The notes under the pieces are model-generated. The model did not search any database and was not told the origin of the DNA. It saw nothing but the letters and a program-made list of their open reading frames with translations. Shown here piece by piece: positions 6,267-12,832 of a stretch of 12,832 nucleotides of DNA. This stretch comes from Candidatus Nitrosopumilus sp. (GTDB lineage: Archaea > Thermoproteota > Nitrososphaeria > Nitrososphaerales > Nitrosopumilaceae). The first letter of the stretch is position 1. Every line of letters begins with the position of its first letter. The DNA lies in the NCBI GenBank assembly GCA_013043295.1, contig JABDOO010000061.1:1-12832 (forward strand), given 5' to 3'. Position numbers and translations under genes: made by a program.

Positions 6267-7519
6267 ATGTTTGATAAACTTCGTAGTGCATTTTCAAATG
6301 CAGCGAAAAGTCTTGGTGAGAAAGAACTTAATGAAAAAGATATTGAAGACATTCTTTTTGAATTAGAAATTGCTCTACTGGAATCTGATGTTGCAACTGA
6401 AGTAATTGATTCTATCAAATCTGACTTGAAAGAAAAATTAATTGGCGCCAAAGTTGATAAGAATGAAATTGAAAAATTTGTTAAAGACAGTTTGATTTCA
6501 AGCATCTCTGGACTGTTTGACCAAGCAGGAAAGATAGATCTCTTTGAAAAAATAAATGAAAACAAGAAGCAAGGGAAACCATTTCTGATTTTATTTGTAG
6601 GGATTAACGGTACTGGCAAGACCACATCTCTAGCTAAAGTTGCTCACATGCTAAAGGAGGCTAAATTCTCTGTTGTCATTGCAGCAGCTGATACTTTTAG
6701 GGCCGGAGCAATTGAGCAACTACGAGAGCACACTAATCGCCTAAATCTAAAACTTGTTGCACAAAACTATGAATCAGATCCTGCTGCAGTAGCTCGAGAT
6801 GCAGTTCTATATGCAAAGTCTCACAAAACTGACTGTGTCCTAATTGATACTGCTGGTCGAATGCAAACTAGTAAAAATTTGATGGAACAGATTGGAAAGA
6901 TTACCAAAGTCGTAAACCCCGACATGAAAATTTTTGTAGGTGATTCTTTAGCCGGAAATGATACTGTAAACCAAGCCCGAGAATTTTATGAGCATGTCAA
7001 GTTTGATGGCTCAATATTAACAAAAAGTGATGCTGATGCACGAGGAGGTGCTGCATTATCTATTGTAAAGGTTACATCTACACCTGTACTTTATGTTGGA
7101 GTTGGACAAGAATATCCTGATCTTAAACTCTTTGACAAGGATGTTTTTCTAGAAACTGTTTTTGGTTCACTTGAAAATGTTGACATGACAAAAACTTCTG
7201 AATCCGAATCCAAACCAGAACCAACACCAGAACCAGAACCAACACCAGAACCAGAACCAACACTAGAACCAACTTCTGATGATCCGTTTGAAGGAATCAA
7301 AGATGAAGAGATTGCAACTTATTCAGATCTATTTGATATTCCTCCACCTGAAAATGACAAAGAAGCAATTAGTTTGGGCAATAAAATTCGTCAATGGATT
7401 AAAAATGGAAAACCAAAACCTGGTGAAACAATCAGTACTGATACAGATGAAGAGATACAAAAACATGATAAAGAAGAAAAACCCCAAAAGAAACGAGGCC
7501 GATTCGGATTTTTTAAGAA

Positions 7520-7523
<4 letters not shown>
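6267..7523 (+). CDS. ftsY: Signal recognition particle receptor FtsY with C-terminal extension
   Basis: This SRP receptor GTPase docks SRP-ribosome complexes at the SecY translocon. The N domain covers about residues 1-95. The G domain has GINGTGKTTSLAK (P-loop, 113-125), ADTFRAGAIEQL, DTAGRM (194-199), TKSDADARGG (252-261) and the closing PVLYVGVGQEYPDL. Archaeal FtsY proteins usually stop shortly after FLETVFG (about residue 300). Here about 115 extra residues follow: Ser/Glu, then PEPTPEPEPT repeats (about 317-336), an acidic segment, and a basic tail KKRGRFGFFKK. The tail could contact membrane lipid or the ribosome (inference). The NG domain excludes Ffh, because the M domain is absent. 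The stop overlaps the argF start (ATGA). Confidence 0.93.
7215..7274 (+). repeat. 18-bp in-frame tandem repeat inside ftsY
   Basis: Two exact copies of CCAGAACCAGAACCAACA occupy 7227-7244 and 7245-7262. Partial copies flank them (7215-7226 and, with changes, 7263-7274). They encode the PEPEPT units of the FtsY extension. Perfect DNA identity of the two full copies suggests recent slippage and likely copy-number variation among relatives. Confidence 0.85.
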
Positions 7524-8434
<911 letters not shown>

Positions 8435-8436
8435 CG

Positions 8437-8444
8437 TATATAAG
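8437..8444 (+). promoter_or_regulatory. TATA box of the rpl18-rps5-rpl30-rpl15-secY-adkA operon
   Basis: TATATAAG is a near-ideal archaeal TATA element, starting 34 nt before the rpl18 ATG at 8471. Transcription should start around 8463-8468, giving a leader of only a few nucleotides. It sits immediately after the argF stop, so the ribosomal operon has its own promoter independent of pfdA-ftsY-argF read-through. Confidence 0.7.
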
Positions 8445-8470
8445 AGCAGATTCAAACTCGGTTTCTATAG

Positions 8471-8953
8471 ATGGCCTATTCGAAAATATTAAGAAGATTA
8501 AGAGAGGAGAAGACCAATTATAAAAAACGCGGTACCATGTTGATGGGCAAGCGTGATTTTATCACTGTAAACATTTCTAATGAAAATACCCAAGTCCAAA
8601 TTCTAAAGCCTGGCATGACTGGAGACAAAGTCGTAGCTTCTGCTCATTCCAGATACTTGCTTGAGAAAGGTTGGAAAGGTTCTAGAAAAAGCGTATCTGC
8701 AGCATATCTTACAGGATACTTGGCTGGCAAGAAAGCTCTAGGACAAGGTGCAAAGGATGCAATTCTGTACACTGGAACTAAAAGATATACTCAAAGAATG
8801 GCAGCAGCACTCAAAGGCGTCATTGATGCTGGAGTTGAGGTACCCGCAGATTCAGAAACATTCCCATCTGATGAAAGAATTAACGGTGAACATCTTAAAG
8901 TAAAAAATGAAGTTTCTAAAGTAAAGTCTTCAATTGATAGTGAGGTCAAATAG
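8471..8953 (+). CDS. rpl18: 50S ribosomal protein L18 (archaeal uL18)
   Basis: This 5S-rRNA-binding large-subunit protein is identified by LRRLREEKTNYKKRGTMLMG (archaeal/eukaryotic L5-type N-terminus) and KSVSAAYLTGYLAGKKAL. The RYTQRMAAALKGVIDAGVEVP segment and PSDERINGEHL also match. At 160 residues it is within, but at the short end of, the archaeal range. The C-terminus is a charged segment (VKNEVSKVKSSIDSEVK). It is the first gene of the plus-strand ribosomal operon, behind a strong TATA box. GAGGT (8942-8946) near its end serves as the Shine-Dalgarno sequence of rps5, which starts 2 nt after the stop. Confidence 0.94.
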   Translation: MAYSKILRRLREEKTNYKKRGTMLMGKRDFITVNISNENTQVQILKPGMTGDKVVASAHSRYLLEKGWKGSRKSVSAAYLTGYLAGKKALGQGAKDAILYTGTKRYTQRMAAALKGVIDAGVEVPADSETFPSDERINGEHLKVKNEVSKVKSSIDSEVK

Positions 8954-8955
8954 AA

Positions 8956-9675
8956 ATGAGTCAAGCCGCACAATCTAAAGGAGGACAAGGTCAACGAGGA
9001 AGAGGTCCGCCAGTATATGGTAGAGGTCCACCTGGTGGAGCTAAAGACGGAGATCGTCCTAGAAGACCTAGACGAGAACCAGAAGAAGAAGTTTGGGTTC
9101 CAAAAACAATTTTGGGACAAAAAGTTTCATCTGGGGAAATAACATCACTAGAAGAGATTATAGAATTAGGATTAAGAATTCAAGAATCAGGAATCATCAA
9201 GAAACTATTACCAGATTTAAAAAGCGAAGTAGTTGATGTAGGAATTATTCAAAAGATGACATCAAACGGCCAATCAACTAGATTCAAAGCAATTGTTGCA
9301 GCAGGAAATGAGAATGGTTACTTGGGTATTGGTCAAGGAAAATCAAAACAGATGAGAATTGCAATAGAGAAAGCAACCAGTCAGGCTTTCCTTAACGTAC
9401 AACCAATAAAAATGGGATGTGGCAGTTGGGAATGCAAGTGTGATCAAAAACATTCTGTGCCATTCAAAGTTAAAGGAAAAGGTGGAAGTGTTACTATAGA
9501 AATTATTCCAGCACCTCGTGGATTAGGCCTTGTAGCAGGCGGTAAAATTAAACGATTATTGGAACTTGCAGGTCTTAAAGATGCATGGACTACTGCAAAA
9601 GGTTCTACCCCTACAATGAATTCAACTTCAAAAGCAATATTGGATTGTCTAAGACAGACATTTAGTCAGGGTTGA
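8956..9675 (+). CDS. rps5: 30S ribosomal protein S5 (archaeal uS5) with Gly/Arg/Pro-rich N-terminus
   Basis: This small-subunit protein acts in decoding fidelity. Archaeal S5 signatures are clear: EVWVPKTILGQKVSSGEI, KLLPDLKSEVVDV, the dsRBD-like core RFKAIVAAGNENGYLGIGQGK, GCGSWECKC and PAPRGLGLVAGGKIKRLLELAG. It has 239 residues. About 45 residues before the core (roughly 5-48) are rich in Gly, Arg and Pro, including RGRGPP, GRGPPGG and RPRRPRREPEEE. This is a disordered basic tail ending in an acidic patch. GAGGT in the end of rpl18 lies 9 nt before the ATG. rpl30 follows after 6 nt. Confidence 0.94.
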   Translation: MSQAAQSKGGQGQRGRGPPVYGRGPPGGAKDGDRPRRPRREPEEEVWVPKTILGQKVSSGEITSLEEIIELGLRIQESGIIKKLLPDLKSEVVDVGIIQKMTSNGQSTRFKAIVAAGNENGYLGIGQGKSKQMRIAIEKATSQAFLNVQPIKMGCGSWECKCDQKHSVPFKVKGKGGSVTIEIIPAPRGLGLVAGGKIKRLLELAGLKDAWTTAKGSTPTMNSTSKAILDCLRQTFSQG

Positions 9676-9681
9676 TGAGAA

Positions 9682-10149
9682 ATGGCAAATGCATATCTTG
9701 TTGTTAGAATAAAAGGTCAAGCAGATTGTCCCTACTGGGCAACCCATACTATGACTTTGTTAAAATTAGACAAGAAATATCGTGCAACCATCCTACCAGC
9801 AAAAGAGAATACACTAGGAATGCTAAGAAAAGTACAGCACTATGTATCTTGGATTGAACTTGATTCATCTTTGGCAAAAGAGCTAATTGACAAAAAGGCA
9901 AGAAAATCTGGCTATCAAAAAATTACTCCAGAAGATCTTAAAGAATTAGGATTTTCAAGTTCAGACGAACTTGCAACTGCACTAGCAGATGGAAAAGCTA
10001 CATTATCTAAACTAAAACCAATGAAACCTTGGTTTGCACTAGCACCTCCTGTACATGGCTTCAAAAAAAGTACAAAGAAACTTTATGGACAGAAAGGAAT
10101 TCTAGGACAAAATAAAGAACTTGACACTATTGTAAGGAGAATGATCTAA
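9682..10149 (+). CDS. rpl30: 50S ribosomal protein L30 (archaeal/eukaryotic L7-type uL30)
   Basis: This large-subunit protein has the long archaeal form (155 residues), not the roughly 60-residue bacterial form. It begins AYLVVRIKGQADCPYWATHTMTLLKL and continues with the conserved NTLGMLRKVQHYVSWIEL. The extra alpha-helical region includes GYQKITPEDLKELG. It closes with KPWFALAPPVHGFK and the KKLYGQKGILGQNKELD block. The end of the gene supplies AAGGAGA (10134-10140) as the Shine-Dalgarno sequence for rpl15, which begins 1 nt after the stop. Confidence 0.94.
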   Translation: MANAYLVVRIKGQADCPYWATHTMTLLKLDKKYRATILPAKENTLGMLRKVQHYVSWIELDSSLAKELIDKKARKSGYQKITPEDLKELGFSSSDELATALADGKATLSKLKPMKPWFALAPPVHGFKKSTKKLYGQKGILGQNKELDTIVRRMI

Positions 10150-10150
10150 C

Positions 10151-10576
10151 ATGGCATCTAGATTAAGAAAAACAAGACGTCTTAGAGGCGGACGACACAT
10201 GGGATGGGGACAAGTGGGTCAACACCGTGCAAGTGGTCACAAAGGTGGTCTTGGAATTACTGGAATGAAAAAACATCATAGAAGTACAATGTTAAAAGAA
10301 GATCCAGATCATTATGGCCATGATATCCCTAAAACACCTCACCCAAATATTATAAAAAAATGGACCAGTCTTAGAGATCTAGATGACTTGTTCACTAAGT
10401 TCGGTAAAGAAGAAGGAGGCAAAAAAATCGTAGACCTACAAAGTGCAGGATACGACAAGCTTCTTGGTGGCGGAAAACTCACAAACGCATATTCCGTCAA
10501 AGTTCAACAATTTACAGCATCTGCAGAAGAGAAACTAAAAGCTGTTGGGGGAGAGGTGTTATCTGATAATGGCTGA
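10151..10576 (+). CDS. rpl15: 50S ribosomal protein L15 (archaeal uL15, L27a-type)
   Basis: The N-terminus RKTRRLRGGRHMGWGQVGQHR followed by GHKGGLGITGMKKHH is the glycine-rich rRNA-binding tail of L15/L27a. VDLQSAGYDKLLGGG and the final VQQFTASAEEKLKAVGGEV match the globular end of the family. The length is 141 residues. The last 8 nt overlap the secY ATG. A purine-rich stretch inside the gene (10547-10558, containing GAGGTG) is the likely secY Shine-Dalgarno sequence. Confidence 0.94.
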   Translation: MASRLRKTRRLRGGRHMGWGQVGQHRASGHKGGLGITGMKKHHRSTMLKEDPDHYGHDIPKTPHPNIIKKWTSLRDLDDLFTKFGKEEGGKKIVDLQSAGYDKLLGGGKLTNAYSVKVQQFTASAEEKLKAVGGEVLSDNG

Positions 10577-12002
10577 GGGTACAGTAACTACAGTTATTCG
10601 AAAAATAGTTTTCAAAGCAGAACCATATTTACCTCAAGTTCCAAAACCTAAAAAGAAAATTCCACTGCAAGTAAGATTACTTTGGTGTGGTATTGCATTA
10701 CTAATCTATATGATAATGGGACAGACCCCATTATTTGGCGCAACAGCACCACAATTTGATTTCCTAGCCTTTGCTAGAGTTATTTTTGCATCACAACAAG
10801 GTACCCTTGTCGAGTTAGGGATAGGGCCGATTGTAACAGCTGGACTCTTGATGCAATTACTCAGAGGTTCTGATATTCTAAAATTTGACTTTAAGAAACC
10901 TGAAGAGAGAGGAATCTTTCAGACTGCAACTAAACTTGTAACCTATGTTGTAATTATTGCAGAATCCATCGTATATGCCATTGCAGTGTATGGTCCTGGA
11001 ATTACAGAACCATACGTCATGTATGTTCTGATAGGGCAGCTGATGGCCGCGTCCATAATTATCATGTTCTTAGATGAGCTGATTCAGAAGGGATGGGGTC
11101 TTGGAAGTGGAATCAGTCTGTTTATCATGGCGGGTGTAGCACAGCAAATTCTCTGGAGTTTGTTCAGCCCGTTACCTGCAGGAGATGGTGGAATGATTGG
11201 TATTATTCCATACATTGCACAATCCCTTACAGGCAGTGGTGATATGACAAACATCCTCTTCCGTTCAAACCAACTACCGAGCATCTTTGGAATATTCCTG
11301 ACTGCTGGAATTCTGTTAATTCTAGTATTTACACAAGGAATGAAAATTGAAATTCCAATTGTTTCTACAAAATACAGAGGATTCTCTGCAGTCTATCCTA
11401 TCAAATTGATGTATGTCTCAAACATTCCAGTTATCTTGGCTTCTGCACTTACTGCAAACGCTGTCTTTATTTTCCAGATGCTTTGGGCAAACATGAACCC
11501 GCGAAATAATAATTTCTTTATGAACTTTATAGCTCAATTTGATCCTACTAGCCCCAACACCCCGGTTGGAGGTATTATCTACTACATCACTCCTCCAAGA
11601 GGTTTAGATGTTGCAGCATTAGATCCAATGCGTGCAGTAGGCTATGTCCTGTTTATGATAGGAATCGTTGTTGTGTTTGGAAGACTATGGGTAGAACTCG
11701 GTGGTTTATCGCCAAAGAGTGCTGCACAGAACTTGCTTGATGCAGATGTACAAATTCCTGGATTTAGAAGATCAAACAAACCAGTTGAGGCTTTGCTAAA
11801 CAAGTACATTCCATCAGTTACAATCATTGGTTCTATGATATTGGGACTCTTGGCTGGAGTGTCTGATGTACTTGGTGTATTTGGTTCTGGAATCGGTATT
11901 TTACTTATGGTAGATATTCTCATCAACTATTACACACAATTAGTTAGAGAACAAGTCGAAGTCGTCATGCCGCGTTTGGGTGCTTTACTTGGTAGAAAAT
12001 AA
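10569..12002 (+). CDS. secY: Preprotein translocase subunit SecY (Sec61 alpha homologue)
   Basis: This is the channel subunit of the SecYE-beta translocon for export and membrane-protein insertion. The 477-residue polytopic protein has about ten transmembrane helices. After a basic cytosolic N-terminus (VPKPKKKIPLQVRLLW) come TM1 and the plug/loop MGQTPLFGATAPQ. LVELGIGPIVTAGLLMQLL marks TM2. EERGIFQTATKLVTYV and the cytosolic loops MKIEIPIVSTKYRG and VELGGLSPKSAAQNL follow. The C-terminus is basic. I chose the ATG at 10569 because GAGGTG (10553-10558) lies 10 nt upstream and because an earlier TTG at 10545 would add a non-conserved N-terminus. It overlaps rpl15 by 8 nt and the start of adkA by 14-23 nt. 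Confidence 0.95.
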   Translation: MAEGTVTTVIRKIVFKAEPYLPQVPKPKKKIPLQVRLLWCGIALLIYMIMGQTPLFGATAPQFDFLAFARVIFASQQGTLVELGIGPIVTAGLLMQLLRGSDILKFDFKKPEERGIFQTATKLVTYVVIIAESIVYAIAVYGPGITEPYVMYVLIGQLMAASIIIMFLDELIQKGWGLGSGISLFIMAGVAQQILWSLFSPLPAGDGGMIGIIPYIAQSLTGSGDMTNILFRSNQLPSIFGIFLTAGILLILVFTQGMKIEIPIVSTKYRGFSAVYPIKLMYVSNIPVILASALTANAVFIFQMLWANMNPRNNNFFMNFIAQFDPTSPNTPVGGIIYYITPPRGLDVAALDPMRAVGYVLFMIGIVVVFGRLWVELGGLSPKSAAQNLLDADVQIPGFRRSNKPVEALLNKYIPSVTIIGSMILGLLAGVSDVLGVFGSGIGILLMVDILINYYTQLVREQVEVVMPRLGALLGRK

Positions 12003-12567
12003 AAAAATAGTAATGATAGGAATTCCAGGAGTTGGAAAAACTACATTACTAACTAAAATTGTCGAGACTCTAAAAGAACACAAAAAAAATGTCTATATGG
12101 TAAGCTACGGAACACTGATGTTTGAGGTTGCAAAAGAAAGCGGTCTTACAGACAGAGATGAACTAAGAAAATTACCCGTCTCTGAACAACAACGACTTCA
12201 AAGAGTTGCAGCAGAAAATATTGCAGGACACAACGAAGAAATTGTAATCATTGATACTCATGCATTTATCAGCTCCCCAGAAGGATACTATCCAGGACTA
12301 CCTGAACATGTTTTAAAAATAATAAAGCCTACAAATTTCGTATCAGTTTCTGCCAAACCTGAAGAAATCTATAACAGAAGAATGAAAGATGATACCCGAA
12401 ACAGGGATAAAATTACGCTTGCTAACATTAAAAAAGAATTAGACGTACAATCTGGCATGATTTCTGCCTGTGCTGTAATTACTGGCGCTCCTGTAAGACA
12501 TGTGCTCAACAGCGAGGGAAAGGTTGATGAGGCAGCAGATAAAATCATTAGGGCAATAGGACTGTAA
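11989..12567 (+). CDS. adkA: Archaeal-type adenylate kinase AdkA
   Basis: This enzyme catalyses ATP + AMP to 2 ADP in the cytosol. The P-loop GIPGVGKTT begins at residue 11. VYMVSYGTLMFEVAKESGL and the RDELRKLPVSEQQRLQ block are hallmarks of the archaeal AdkA family, which differs from bacterial Adk. DTHAFISSPEGYYPGLP and RNRDK follow, and the last fits the lid arginines. I prefer the TTG at 11989 because it gives 192 residues, the usual AdkA length, and keeps a short lead before the P-loop. A GTG at 11980 is the alternative. The start lies inside the end of secY, implying coupled translation. Confidence 0.92.
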   Translation: MVENKKIVMIGIPGVGKTTLLTKIVETLKEHKKNVYMVSYGTLMFEVAKESGLTDRDELRKLPVSEQQRLQRVAAENIAGHNEEIVIIDTHAFISSPEGYYPGLPEHVLKIIKPTNFVSVSAKPEEIYNRRMKDDTRNRDKITLANIKKELDVQSGMISACAVITGAPVRHVLNSEGKVDEAADKIIRAIGL

Positions 12568-12570
12568 AAA

Positions 12571-12832
12571 ATGGATTTTAATTTTATTCTACTTTTCATC
12601 GAAGCAATACCTTTACAATTTGATATTTTTGGAGGCGAACGTGGTGCACTAGGTAGTGATGATCCAATCGTTCAGGGAATAATTGCATCAATGTTTGCAG
12701 TGTCTGGATTTGGAATTTTGCTAAACATCTTCAACTCTGCTGTTAGAAAGAAGATGGTTGATCAAGTAAAGCTAAAAAGAATTATGAAAGAAACTCGTGG
12801 ATGGCAAAAAGAAAGAATGGCTGCAATGCGAG
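12571..12832 (+). CDS. DUF106/EMC3-like membrane insertase of the Oxa1 superfamily (partial, 3' end missing)
   Basis: The frame starts at an ATG 3 nt after adkA and is still open at the window end (87 codons seen). A hydrophobic N-terminal stretch (FNFILLFIEAIPLQF) is followed by the main membrane segment (IIASMFAVSGFGILLNIF, about 41-58). The positively charged RKKMVDQVKLKRIMKETRGWQKERMAAMR comes next, which looks like the cytosolic coiled-coil hairpin typical of archaeal DUF106 (YidC-like) proteins. Position supports this: a DUF106 gene commonly follows secY-adk in archaea. Its likely role is inserting membrane proteins alongside SecY. The family call relies on this pattern plus position, since conserved later parts are outside the window. 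Confidence 0.75.
   Translation, partial: MDFNFILLFIEAIPLQFDIFGGERGALGSDDPIVQGIIASMFAVSGFGILLNIFNSAVRKKMVDQVKLKRIMKETRGWQKERMAAMR

Noticed and set aside
7215..7274. Possible CRISPR-like repeat array
   Set aside because: The units are directly adjacent with no spacers and are in frame with ftsY, so it is a coding tandem repeat.
7091..7300. Minus-strand frame encoding a Gly-Ser-Val repeat (GSGSGVGSGSG)
   Set aside because: It is the reverse reading of the PEPEPT repeat in ftsY. The plus-strand frame continues the conserved NG domain, so the minus frame is not a gene.
10545..10568. Earlier TTG start for SecY
   Set aside because: It adds MGERCYLI, which has no family match, and would bury the GAGGTG Shine-Dalgarno sequence inside the gene.

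Overview
The window reads as a compact, AT-rich archaeal chromosome segment, most likely from a Nitrosopumilus-like ammonia-oxidising member of the Nitrososphaerota (Thaumarchaeota). Archaeal identity rests on several points: ribosomal proteins L32e and L19e, which bacteria lack; archaeal/eukaryotic-type L18, S5, L30, L15 and SecY; prefoldin alpha; archaeal-type AdkA; an EMC3/DUF106 protein; and TATA boxes about 25-30 nt before start codons. The genus-level guess comes from gene content, low GC and recollection of the lineage, and no search supports it.

Left part (1-5025). The end of an unidentified gene overlaps ogt, a one-domain O6-alkylguanine-DNA alkyltransferase. Converging on it (4-nt tail overlap) is a two-gene ribosomal unit, rpl32e-rpl19e, on the minus strand. 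A divergent intergenic region of about 150 bp then leads to pckA (ATP-type PEP carboxykinase). The true pckA N-terminus extends upstream of the first in-frame ATG and appears to begin at a CTG codon behind a GGAGG Shine-Dalgarno sequence. A secreted, membrane-anchored subtilisin-like protease lies tail-to-tail with pckA, 2 nt away.

Centre (5026-8434). The protease and a Fe/Mn superoxide dismutase gene diverge from a 69-bp promoter region. The sod gene ends in a hairpin plus T-tract. A clear TATA box then starts the run pfdA (prefoldin alpha), ftsY (SRP receptor) and argF (ornithine carbamoyltransferase), with gaps of 3 nt and a 4-nt overlap. FtsY carries an unusual Pro-Glu-repeat, charged C-terminal extension, and ArgF has an altered SMG loop.

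Right part (8435-12832). A TATATAAG box just after argF drives the distal half of the archaeal spc ribosomal operon: rpl18, rps5, rpl30, rpl15, secY, adkA and a DUF106/EMC3-like insertase gene that runs off the window. The genes are packed with gaps of 1-6 nt or overlaps. Protein synthesis (L18, S5, L30, L15), the translocon (SecY), SRP docking (FtsY), membrane insertion (DUF106) and folding (prefoldin) therefore sit together. L32e and L19e, which in many archaea come directly before L18, are instead about 7 kb away on the opposite strand.

I see no rRNA, tRNA, CRISPR array or insertion sequence, and no gene-free stretch over 300 bases. Nothing here looks like an unknown multi-gene system. The oddities are in single genes and in their arrangement.
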